A stretch of DNA of 64,000 bases from Tenodera sinensis (lineage: Eukaryota; Arthropoda; Insecta; Mantodea; Mantidae): assembly GCA_030765045.1 (NCBI GenBank), contig CM060961.1, positions 141,674,538 to 141,738,537 of the forward strand, written 5' to 3'. The notes under the pieces are model-generated. The model was not told the DNA's origin, did not search any database, and worked only from the letters and a program-made list of their open reading frames with translations. Shown one piece after another: positions 55,143 to 64,000 of the stretch (positions are counted from its first letter, which is position 1; every line of letters starts with the position of its first letter). The translations under genes were made by a program, and so were the position numbers.

Positions 55143-55904
55143 GTTACTAACTAGTGGTAGAGAAAGTAGAAGTGATTGTGATTTAAATTAGGTTTACGCA
55201 AGGATCATAAACATGTTCAACCACTTAATGAAAATTCAAATCTGGCACGATTGTAACCGATGCCTTTTAAATTGCATAGAATTCACTAATATATATTAGT
55301 AATGGCACACCTATATGTAAAACTCAGCAAACGCAATTGAAAGCTATAGACTTAGTTGTTTCTTTGACCAACAATCATATAAGTGTGAAAACTCGGGTCA
55401 CTTCAGCAATGGAAAATTACCTTACTAAATAGAGAGTTAATTTGTGCTTCCACATAAAACCAAACCTTTCGAAGCTTTCCGTGCTTTTGTCACCCCAATT
55501 TCAAATCTAATGCTTTATGGGATCATAAATTCCAGAGGGAGAGATATTTTCCGGCGTCATCAATCAAGTAAAATTGCTTTTATTGATAACCAATCTCTTT
55601 GCGTTACAATGACAGTATGTTCTCGGTAGCATTCTCTTTTTTGCAGATGGTCTTGTTAAAGATCATAAAAAGAATATACTTTTTGAACAAGAACATTATG
55701 GTAGCACTAATAAGATAGATGTACACATGTCATTGCGTTTCAGAGGCGTGCATTTTGTGGAGACATATAGAGAAAAGTTGTTTAACGACGCTGTCAATTT
55801 CTAGGATCACATTAGCGTCGCCGGTGTGCCCGAATTTTGCTCCGAAGGAGTTCTTTTACATGCCAATAGATCTACTGACGTATTTAAACACACTTAAAAA
55901 CCAT
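55143..55904. other. No recognised feature
   Basis: Flank between SINEs W and V; nothing recognised. Confidence 0.5.
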
Positions 55905-55905
55905 A

Positions 55906-55978
55906 GGTCTGGACCGGATTTGAACACGTGACCTTGGTATCAGTAGGCGAGCGTCTAACCAACTGAGCCACCCAGACC
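55906..55978 (-). repeat. tRNA-like sequence V (73 nt), probably SINE head or tRNA pseudogene
   Basis: Minus strand starts GGTCTGG and ends CCAGACC, a perfect 7-bp acceptor stem, with A box TGGCTCAGTTGGTTAGACG and B box GTTCAAATCC. The length is that of a tRNA, but an extra base follows the acceptor stem and the anticodon arm does not pair, so I do not call a functional tRNA. Confidence 0.55.
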
Positions 55979-56343
55979 GACACAGTCATTTGAGGGTGAC
56001 CATCCTCTCTCGTAAGATTCTTAATGATGGCAGACACAAAATGTAATGGCCGCTGAAAACTACTCTCTTTCCTGTTGTGAACATGCATTTTGTGGCGCAA
56101 ATTATATTTATGTCGCCGGCTTTACATCGTGATTTCGCAGCTTATTTAACTGTACAACTTAGCAAGACGTGACAAGCCTCTGATTGGGTTTTGTGTTGGC
56201 CAGCTCCTCCTGCTAACCGCCATTAAATTTTGTGTCAGCAATAGTTTCAATTAATTACACTGCTGTACTTTTATTCAAATAGTCTTATCGGGCTTATCTG
56301 TTAACTTTTCATAAGTCGCCATCAACGATTTATTTAGGTACAT

Positions 56344-56562
56344 ATGAATAGCGCGTTCGCCTACCACCTAGGCGACCAGGTTCGATTTCAGGGACCCGAA
56401 TGTGATATTCGTGGTGGACGAAGAGGCGTTAGGCCGGGCTTTCTCCGGGTTATCCGGTTTTCCCCGCCGCTCATTCCACCAATTGCTCCATTATCATCTT
56501 TCCAATCATCCATTTTGCCTGCATTTCATATCATCCTCTTCCTCACTGTCATACCTGGTGCT
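56344..56562 (+). repeat. tRNA-headed SINE G, copy 4 (truncated)
   Basis: Lacks the A box, starts near GCGTTCGCCTACCACC and runs through GTGATATTCGTGGTGGACGA to ATACCTGGTGCTTGG, where copy 5 begins directly. The two copies are in tandem. Confidence 0.75.
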
Positions 56563-56945
56563 TGGCGGCGCCGTGGCCGAGCGGTTAGCGCGCTCGCCTA
56601 CCACCTAGGCGGCCCGCGTTCGATCCCAGGGACCCGCATGTGGTATTCGTGGTGGACGAAGCGGCGTCAGGGCGGGTTTTCTCCGGGTGCTCCGGTTTCC
56701 CCCGCCATCTCATTCCACCGGTGCTCCATCTTCATGTATCATCAGTATCACCGCCTGCGGTGCCGTAGTAGTAAAAGCGGGCGTTAAACACTACAACAAC
56801 ATACCTGGTGCTTGGCAGACCACCGCTTCCAGGTATTCACTGTCAGGTCCATAGGTTCCTGTGCTCCCCGACAGGCGTCTGACTGTAGGTACTGGCTTAT
56901 AAGTCCTAGGGGGTGTGAGTCCTACATAAGGGGAGGGTAATGGGT
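56563..56945 (+). repeat. tRNA-headed SINE G, copy 5 (best head)
   Basis: Head GGCGCCGTGGCCGAGCGGTT, ACCACCTAGGCGGCCC, B box GCGTTCGATCCC: a Leu/Ser-like tRNA start. The body matches the family except for about 70 unique bases at 56735-56800 (TATCATCAGTATCACCGCC on). It ends CCTACATAAGGGGAGGGTAA plus an A-rich tail. Confidence 0.8.
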
Positions 56946-57082
56946 AAAGGAAGAAAAAAAAATGAATATCTCGCAGTGATTCCGAACGCGAACTGTCGCC
57001 TGCAGCTGTCCAACATGCTGATGAATAGTAAACAACACCTATCATATTCCTTTTTTTAAACGTCCTCCAACATAGTGTCATA

Positions 57083-57296
57083 TCGGATAGTGAATGTATG
57101 AAATGGATGGAATGATGCCCAAATGAGCCCGAGGTCCATAGAGCTTTAAGTTACTCGACATTCATCTTCTCAGGATAAGGAAAAACCTCGGAGAAAACCT
57201 TATCCGGATAACTCACATAACTCACCCTAAGCGAGATTCGAACTCTCAACTTCTTGGACGTGAGGCAGACACGCTACCACCACGCTACGGAGGCGT
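57083..57296 (-). repeat. tRNA-headed SINE U, copy 2
   Basis: Minus strand: CGCCTCCGTAGCGTGGTGGTAGCGTG (A box; given in parts), TGCCTCACGTCC anticodon region, B box GAGTTCGAATCTCGC, then GGGTGAGTTATGTGAGTTAT and an ATCCGGATAAGG stretch. A tRNA-derived head followed by a non-tRNA body. Confidence 0.7.
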
Positions 57297-57539
57297 GCAC
57301 CATATTCCCCTGTATGTAATATAGATACCAAGTAACAGAAATACCAGTCGTTGGACATATTCCCATTTGAGAAAAGTATATGATGATCATCATCATGAAC
57401 AAGTTCGTTTTAGGCCATGTGGCCTGTAACGATAAACCTAGCGAGGATGGTCTTGGTCTTTCCACCGCTGTTTTGGTCTTCCTTGATCCCTGTGACCAGT
57501 TGGAGCATACTGGAATGCCAATTTTGGGAGTATATATAT

Positions 57540-57715
57540 ATTGGAAAATTCAAGCAAATAATAAAGAATATCTCGGAAATGGTTCACCCAAAAGAAAAAC
57601 TAAGTATTTGACATAAATTGTGTTTTAACGAGATCCACATTTTTATTTAGCAGGTTTTTGTCTCTCTCTCCCTTACTGTTTACCATTTATGCAAGAATCA
57701 TTCAGAATGAAGAGA
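57540..57715 (-). mobile_element. Element M, copy 9 (internal fragment, minus strand)
   Basis: On the minus strand it shows AATGTGGATCTCGTTAAAAC, ACAATTTATGTC, GGGTGAACCATTTCCGAGAT and an ATGGTAAACAGTAAGGGAG stretch, which match M5 59290-59420 with moderate divergence. Both ends are missing. Confidence 0.6.
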
Positions 57716-58324
57716 TCTTCTGAGGACATTCACAGAAAATACAAGGCATGACTTAGAAACTGCCAGGAAATCGCCTGTTTGTGTCCGTCAACTGGATACT
57801 GACTGATTGTGAGTCTACACGCCACAGGGTGATTCACCCTCCGACTGAAAGAGAAGGTGGGGAATAGCAGCTAATTACGTAAGCGTCTGCAAAGAGACAA
57901 GGTTGGACATTGCTGTTGTAGAATTATACACACTTACGTTTCACTTGCAACAAAGTATGTATGGTACAGCAACGTAACATCAGAATCGCTACTAGACAAA
58001 ATGAAACGATTTGGTTACCCGAGGAAGGTCAATTTGACAGCCCAGGATTTTCAGCAAAATGCATAGTATATTCACTACGCAACTTCAAGCCATTCACCAC
58101 GTCTAGAAAATACGCCTATACTTGGCCTGGATATGAAGAGTGGAAAAATATAATGGGTCAAGTGACAAAACTAAAATTTGGAGAAAACGTAGGATTTTTC
58201 AGGAAAAAAATAGGCATAGCTTAACATGAGCACCATGTTTTGAGATGTATTTGAACATCTTCCAGTACTTGAGTTACATGGCCCGTTATATATTGTTATT
58301 GGGATTGCTCCATAGTCCACTTTA
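57716..58324. other. No recognised feature
   Basis: Contains an 87-codon plus-strand frame at 57961-58224 with no motif that I recognise. It begins with a plausible ATG but has no supporting neighbour or domain, so I leave it uncalled. Confidence 0.4.
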
Positions 58325-58388
58325 CAAAAAAAAAAAAAAAAAAAAAAAAAATAACAAAAAAAAACAAACAAACAAACAAACAAACAAA
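58325..58388. repeat. Poly(A) and (CAAA)n simple repeat
   Basis: A run of about 26 A, then AACAAAAAAAA and at least five CAAA units. Possibly the tail of an unrecognised retroelement. Confidence 0.9.
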
Positions 58389-58845
58389 CTACAAAATGGA
58401 TTTTTTGTCGCTTGGCCGTTATATTTTTCCCACTCTTCAATTTTCTTCTTCTAATCCTATAATTAGACCTTTCTTGGGTTCGAAATGTTATGGGCTGATT
58501 CCAGATACGACTAAAAATTAATAAATGTGAAGACACCTTGCACCACCAACAATGGAACAGTAAACAGACTGACATGTCACTACGCATGACATTTTAATCA
58601 TCTAATGCATAGCCTTAGTGAATCTATCACGTTAGTGAATCATTGCCGGAAAATTTCAATTTTAACTGCATGTATGAATAAAAGTTGAAAGATCGCCTTT
58701 CCCACAAACGAATCTCTAAATATCTTATTAAAAACTGTTTTCGCCCGAAAATGCATTTTTAAGTTAACAGAACTTTTGAAGAATTTTCCTGCCGGGAATC
58801 GAATCTGCGACCACCAGCCCACTTCGATCTCTTTCACTCGTTTTT

Positions 58846-58971
58846 ACTTTCTCTACTGGTAAGTAGGGGAAGTATTGTATTGCACCCAAAAATTCGATGT
58901 CGAGAATTCACCGGATATATAGTATGTTTTGAGACCCCCTGAATCCAAAAAAAGGCATTTTTAGAAAAAGG

Positions 58972-59020
<49 letters not shown>

Positions 59021-59656
59021 CAGCATAGCTCAAAAACTAAACTTCGATTGAAAACCAAAGTTGGTATTTAAGTGTAACATCTTTTAGGGGTTCGACACGA
59101 AGATTTTGAAGAAAATAGCCCCACCCTAAACAACCCTTTACATAGAAAATTTTTCGAAAATTTTGATTTTCTTGAAAATGGCTCTAACGATTTTGATTAA
59201 AATGTCATATGTTTGAGATATTTTTTATGGCAAATGAAATGTATATCTTGAATTTTCTGGTTCCCTGTAGTCGTATTTACTCTGGACAACTTTTGCATAA
59301 CTGGTAAACCATTAAAAATAGACCAAATCATACTATGCAAAAATGTAGATCTTACTAAAATACACAACTTATGTCTCAATGAATTTTCTTGTAGGGTGAA
59401 CCATTTCGGAGACATTCCTTGTTATGTGTGTGAGTTTCGGAAAACTTAAAAGAGAAGAGAATCTCTAAGCTTCAAAAGATATAACTATCGCTCAAAGCCT
59501 TCTGTATTCCAACTTTCCCCTTGCACCTACAAGGAAATAAGCAATAAGATAATTTGTACAAATGTTTATCTCAACTAAGACGAAGAAGATATAGGAATAA
59601 GAGTTTGTACAAATAGTTTCGGACTAGAGAAAGTCATGTGAGCGCAGCACATCAGA
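58846..59656 (+). mobile_element. Element M, copy 5
   Basis: Complete copy. Starts ACTTTCTCTAC after TTTTT. Carries a long (GT)n tract (58974-59019), CAGCATAGCTCAAAAA and ACATAGAAAATTTTTC. The 3' end has CTAGAGAAAGT, C, ATGTG-AGCGCAG-CACAT, CAGA, then TTTTT; the stem is intact with a changed loop. Just to its left, 58792-58835 looks like a tRNA-SINE B-box remnant on the minus strand. Confidence 0.85.
58974..59019. repeat. (GT)n microsatellite inside M5
   Basis: Uninterrupted GT run at the place where the other M copies have a shorter GT tract, so it expanded from an M-internal seed. Confidence 0.95.
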
Positions 59657-60393
59657 TTTTTAAAACACAAATTGCTAAGAACTCTGACAAAGGATAATTC
59701 CAGAACGTTAAATGAGCCCTTGAAAATTACCAACATTTTGAAAACTTGTAAATTCATTGGTTACTGACGAAAACCTACCATTTTTAAAAGCAATTTAGCT
59801 TTATCTCTTGCAGTTATGAGAAAGGCAAACAAAAGATACCTAACGTCTGTGTTTAAACTGTGCTGTGCTTTATTAAGTGCAAAAAGAAAGAAATCTAAGA
59901 AGGTATTTGAAAATAATAGTGTAATACCGTTTTAATAATATTAAACACTTCATAAAATAATTGTTTAATGAATAAGTTTCAGATAAAATTTGTTAATGTT
60001 TGCGTAAAACTATGTATAGAAAGTTATGGTTCCAAATTTAAAAAGTATTAGGTGACCTTATATGACCTCGAAAGCGTTGATGAAATGAAACTATAATTGT
60101 TCTGTCCTTTAGAATTAAGAAAAGCTCGCCATAAATTATTTTCTTGAATAATATTGCTTTTGAGGTAAGCAACTGGAACGTTTTGAAAAGGCAATCAGTA
60201 TTGTACAGGAGTATATTTACATGTTTCGAGTACTCTCCTACTAAGCCAGATGATTCAGGGGTCGCCTCGGATCTGGTGGCTCATCGCGTCTCTCTCCCCA
60301 TCCCTAGCTCCAGAGGTAAGGTTAGAAGTACAAGGGGTAACATGGCTTACGTGTGTGTTCCGTTGCGGTTGCGAGGACCCTTCCATAGATTTA
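59657..60393. other. No recognised feature
   Basis: Between M5 and M6; AT-rich, then a GC-richer part at 60250-60380. Nothing recognised. Confidence 0.5.
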
Positions 60394-60931
60394 ACTTTAT
60401 CTTTTATAAGTGCAATAGTGTAATTATTGTATTCCATTAAAGATTCTATGACCGAAAATATGTTTTGAGATTCCCTAAACCCCTCCTCTCAAAAAAAAAA
60501 AAAAAAAAAAAAAAAAGGCTGTCTGTGGACAACATTAGAAAATGAAGTGTCAGTTAAATACCAAATTAGAAATTTTATTTTCAAGACACGCTTTATAATC
60601 TAAGGATGCGGCACAAAGACTTTCAAAAAGGTTCGTTCACCCCAAACTACTCTTTACATGGAATATTTTTCGAATTTTTTTATTTTCTCAAAAGTTACTA
60701 ACGATTTTGATTAAAACACCATATGTTTAAGATATATTTATGACACATGAAATTTATTTAATTTTATGGGAATCGTTATTGTTTTGTTTCCTTGTGGCCA
60801 TGCAAATAGAATGGAATTTCAAAGCCACCATATAGCGATTAGCTCTTTGCTATCGCTTAAGCCTATTGTATTCTCTTATACTCATTGTAACTACAATGGG
60901 AACTACAAAGGGAATATGTAATAGTCACTTT

Positions 60932-62265
60932 TACAGTGCCATATTTTCGTCCGTGATCCGCGCCTGCCGACGGAGGGTCTTTGCGGTGGGCGGGTAGCTG
61001 CTGGCCGATGGAGTCAACTGTTCACAGACCTTTAAATTAAAGAGCAAGGTTTATCATGCTGATAATTAAAATAACCGCATATCTTTGTTACAGGAAGTGT
61101 TGGAAATGATGCCCCTGTGCCGTCACACATGTGGCACTTTTTAAAAAAATTGGCATTCACTCGCATTAATTCATGTTTTGAAATTGCAACAATTTCTCTT
61201 CGCACATTGTCTTTCAGTTCTTCCAACGTAGGAGGTTTGTTCCGATACAATTTATTCTCTAGTTTCCCCCATATATAAAAATCACATACGGTAAGATCTG
61301 GAGATCGAGCTGGCCATATTCTTTTACTGATGACTATATCTTAAAAAATTTCAATTAATTGCAACGAGAAATCAACTGTACGTGGTGTTGTTGAAAATAT
61401 GCTTGTTTACATTCAATGTCACACAGTTCTTCCGGAATGGTGTGATAATATTCTCCCTGCATCTCTTCCCATTAACTGTTTCTTGAAAGAATATAGGCCC
61501 TACAATTCTGTATATATTCACAGCACACCAAACACCAAGTTTTGGGTCATGCAATGGCATTGGTGGACAAGATCTGGTTTTTCTGCACTCCAGTATCTGT
61601 TGTTTTGCGTCAATATATGGCCATTTAAATAAAACATGCTTCGTCTGTAAAGAAACTTAAATGTGGGTCAATTGTTTGATCATTAGCTTTATTTAATACC
61701 CAATTGCAGAAATTTACTTTACTGACATCGTGTGGTTGTAATTCCTGAACTACATTTATCCTATAGAGTTTTAATTTTAACAGTTTAGTAGCTTTCCAAG
61801 CCGAAATTGTGAAACCCCCGCTAGCCTCCTTAGAGATTTTCTTGGACTCCATTGTAACTTTTGTGCTATTTCCTTGATTTGTCCTCTGTAAGAGCACGGG
61901 GCTTTATTTTCGGTTTCTGATCAAGAATAGGACCCTTTTTTAAAATATGTTCACAAGATTACGAACCGTGCCTCTATGAGGCGCACGGATATGACGGAAT
62001 CTGTCTCTAAATAGCCGTGTCACTTGTCTACTAGAATTTGTTCCCACATACGAATTATACAGGACGATTCTGTGCTCTAAAGTAAACTCACTTTTTGGCA
62101 TTGTTACAGCCCTAACACACTTTAAAACTGGAACACGTGCACTCACAATGCACCAAGTTGCACAACTGGCAGGCAGCAGTTGAAATAGGAAGGGGAAAGA
62201 ACCGGTATGCTGCCGGCAGGTACTGCCGCCTTCCCGCGGATCAAGGTAGAAACTAAGGCATTGTA
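60932..62265 (-). mobile_element. Tc1/mariner-superfamily element with TA target duplication
   Basis: TA at 60932-60933 and 62264-62265 bounds 1330 bp with inverted ends CAGTGCC...TGATCCGCG and CAATGCC...TGATCCGCG. Size and TA target fit mariner-like elements. The encoded transposase on the minus strand is broken. Inserted in M6. Confidence 0.85.
61032..62146 (-). pseudogene. Mariner-like transposase, broken
   Basis: Minus-strand order: MPKSEFTLEHRIVLYNSYVG with SSRQVTRLFRDRF (N-terminal helix-turn-helix); a broken middle; KVNFCNWVLNKANDQ and LSFFTDEACF (first catalytic D); MPLHDPKLGVWCAV with IVGPIFFQETVNGKRC; a damaged stretch where the second D (QQDGA block) should be, which I do not see; RSPDLTVCDFYIWGKLENKL (third acidic residue, D); and KPPTLEELKDNVRREI. 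Three or more frame breaks. Related to the widespread insect Tc3-like transposases with the VGVWCA and RSPDLT motifs. Confidence 0.75.
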
Positions 62266-62499
62266 CGGATGTGAATCTTGATTAACATGGATTAGATAGA
62301 AGAATGAGTTTATGTGCGAATATTTTGTTGAAGAAAGCGTAGAAAAAGTCAGGTGAATGTAATAGATCAGGCGTGCCTCTTTTTAAGTTAGACCCTCTGG
62401 AAAACGCGGTTGTCAGCCCGAAGGGAGTAAGATTGAAGATGACTGTACCACAGTCAACATGGGAATGGCAGCCAGGCTCGATGATCACCAATTTATGAC

Positions 62500-62840
62500 T
62501 AAATGAATTCTTAACACAGTGATAGCGCTGCCGTTTATCAAGCGGAGGACACGGGTTCGATTCCCGCGTACCGGCGGGGGATTTTCACCCGCTGGAAGAC
62601 CTGGTCCGCGGTGAACTCAGCCTCGTTAGGTCCCTGAGGGGCCAATTGAGGAGCTACTTGATAGAAAAGTACGGGCCCCTGGTCGAGAAGACCGCTTAAC
62701 TTTCCGGGAAGGACTGGGGCGCTGACCATGACCCAGCTCCAGTTACTGCACCCCATTTATGACGCCCGTGGTAAGCAGCGGTGGGGGATGCAGCAGTCGG
62801 ACGGTAGGCCTTGGCCCGGTTGGACTGTTGTGCCACAGGG
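62500..62840 (+). repeat. GC-rich tRNA-headed repeat X
   Basis: Starts with an A-box-like GTGATAGCGCTGCCG and a good B box GGGTTCGATTCCCGC at 62552, then about 270 bases of GC-rich body (AGACCTGGTCCGCGG and on). Likely a SINE; only one copy in the window, so the end is uncertain. Confidence 0.5.
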
Positions 62841-62841
62841 G

Positions 62842-63530
62842 TTTATATAAATGTATGTTTGTTCCTTATGGGCTGCTATGCCATTCATCCGAATGCGATG
62901 AAAATTGGCAGGTCTAAATAATTTTTTCATAGAGAAGATTTTTATGCTATCCATTTTACTATACAACGTATTACATTTACATAATTTTCTCTACTCGCTT
63001 TTCTTTTGCGTAACTCATTCGATGTCCTTCTCTACCTGCCCTTCAAAAAATTCATACAATTTTCTGTGACCGACATAGAAATGCAACGTATTACATTCAC
63101 ATGCTTTCCCTACTCACCTTTCTTTTAAGAAACATTTCTTTCTCTACTCCCACTTCTACATACAATTCATATAATTTTCTATATGTTTGAAATCAAAATG
63201 CAGTCCATTACATTCACATCGGTTTCTCTACTCACGTTTATGTTACGTGAGACATTCACATGTATTTTTCTTCTCATTGTTTTTCAAAAACTTCATAGAC
63301 TTTTCTATATTATCGGAATAGAAACACATTAATTACATTAACACGGTTTTATCTACTCGCTTTTCTTCCTGTGGTATTTGTGGTTGTTTTTAAAGTTTTT
63401 TAAGTATTATAGATAATATTTTTGGAATGTCACCAAAGTAAAAGAAGGCTATTGGGCAAGTGCAACCTAAGTCTGTAATTTTAGGGAGATAAATCGTCAA
63501 ACCACGAGCAACGCCGAGTATCTCAGCTAG
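62842..63530 (+). mobile_element. Non-autonomous Helitron-like element
   Basis: Starts ATATAAATGTATGTTTGTTC, CTTATGGGCTGC and CGAATGCGATGAAAATTGG, wording common at the 5' end of arthropod Helitrons. It ends AACGCCGAGTATCTCAGCTAG followed by T, the typical CTAG|T terminus. No coding sequence. The interior holds a 120-bp tandem array. Confidence 0.65.
62941..63375. repeat. ~120-bp tandem repeat, about 3.5 units
   Basis: Units begin near 62965, 63085, 63202 and 63325 (spacing 120, 117, 123). Each has an (A)-TTACATT-ACA phrase, then TTTCTCTACTC or a variant, then an ATACAATTTTCT-like phrase. The TTACATTCACATG-TTTCTCTACTC part resembles the reverse complement of the M 3' end, especially M6. Confidence 0.75.
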
Positions 63531-64000
63531 TAAATAAATAAAAATACTGAACTACTTGTGTAGAAAGATGGCAACTGAACTATCTACATTTAATTGCTAT
63601 AAACTGTGTAAAGATAGACAAATTAAAATAAGATCGAATAAGTTGCACTGAGTCCACTACTCGGTATAAAGCTTTATCTGTTATTTGCTTCTCGGAGATC
63701 TTTTAATTTTGGCTGATGGTTTTTTGTGTCTGTAGGCAAGTAAGTTGTATATCACATCTTTCGCACCAGTTGCATCATTCACGAACAACAAAGGCTTTTT
63801 GTCACTGGATACCCTTAACTCCGGAAGTGTTTTTCCTCTCTTTCCCCAACCATTCCCTTGTCTTCATTTCTCATTGACTTTTTGTCTCAAGCTTTGCTTC
63901 CACTTTCATTATTATTCTTTTTTCTACGTTTGAGAGCATAAGAATATCCCTCAGAAAACTGAAAGCATGGATAAAAAAGTTTTGCCCACTGGGCTTCCTA
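63531..64000. other. No recognised feature
   Basis: Right edge of the window; AT-rich with a short plus-strand frame at 63745-63933 without motif. Confidence 0.5.

Larger units (their letters stand above)
60394..62372 (+). mobile_element. Element M, copy 6 (diverged, interrupted by mariner)
   Basis: 5' part 60394-60931: ATTGTATTCCATTAAAGATT, ATATGTTTTGAGA, a poly(A) tract at 60491-60516 and CTTTACATGGAATATTTTTC. 3' part 62266-62372: AGATAGAAGAATGAGTTTAT, GTAGAAAAAGT, then AGGTGAATGTAATAGATCAG. More diverged than the other copies, which makes it an older subfamily. The mariner is inserted at a TA in the 3' third. Confidence 0.7.

Noticed and set aside
55906..55978. Functional tRNA gene on the minus strand
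   Set aside because: The acceptor stem is perfect, but an extra base follows it and the anticodon arm does not pair.
57961..58224. 87-codon plus-strand frame as a host gene
   Set aside because: No recognisable domain, no splice or neighbour support; left uncalled.
58171..58587. 138-codon minus-strand frame
   Set aside because: It crosses the poly(A)/(CAAA)n tract, giving runs of F and CLFV repeats; no domain.
62941..63375. CRISPR-like array
   Set aside because: Units of about 120 bp diverge along their whole length with no repeat/spacer pattern, and the DNA is from an animal.

Overview
The window is animal nuclear DNA, most likely from an insect with a large, repeat-rich genome. It is AT-rich and carries one recognisable host exon followed by many transposon copies. 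The element mix is non-LTR elements with RNase H, Penelope-like elements, piggyBac, hAT, Tigger, mariner and Helitron-type elements, plus several tRNA-headed SINEs. The lineage is inferred from this mix and from the eIF1 tail, not proven.

The only confident host gene is the last coding exon of translation initiation factor eIF1 (SUI1) at 8545-8691 on the plus strand. It has a good splice acceptor, and a poly(A) signal lies about 700 bases downstream. No other eIF1 exon is visible, so bases 1-8544 are read as the 3' part of a long intron. Everything after about 9.4 kb looks intergenic.

The rest is a layered set of dead transposons, and target-site duplications let many layers be ordered. Names used here: A and B are related non-LTR elements with endonuclease, reverse transcriptase and RNase H; C, D, E and H are Jockey/CR1-like non-LTR fragments; M is a repeat of about 800 bp; S, T, U, V, W and G are tRNA-headed SINE families; PLE means Penelope-like. 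Nests: M1 contains PLE1 (3.9-5.4 kb). B1 contains a 196-bp mini-B (10.5-12.2 kb). C1 contains M3, which contains a full-length A1 (20.2-26.5 kb). A piggyBac (26.5-28.7 kb) abuts C1. A3 contains B2 and E (30.7-34.9 kb). hAT1 contains a long-TIR element Y and B3 (35.1-40.5 kb). C2 contains a hAT MITE, a Tigger, PLE2 and D, and D contains hAT2 with an S SINE (41.4-48 kb). M6 contains a mariner (60.4-62.4 kb). A 2.5-kb LTR element with gag-like remnants and no pol sits at 14.7-17.2 kb.

The most interesting signal is M, with nine full or partial copies in 64 kb. It has 11-base subterminal inverted repeats, a small 3' stem-loop, a (GT)n tract and insertion into runs of T. This layout is that of non-autonomous Helentrons (HINE/DINE-1 type rolling-circle elements). 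Other notable points are hammerhead-ribozyme-like motifs in the PLE copies, a LINE-derived mini-element with a 13-bp target duplication, and several foldback junctions. I saw no CRISPR array, rRNA gene, intact transposase gene or new defence-like system.
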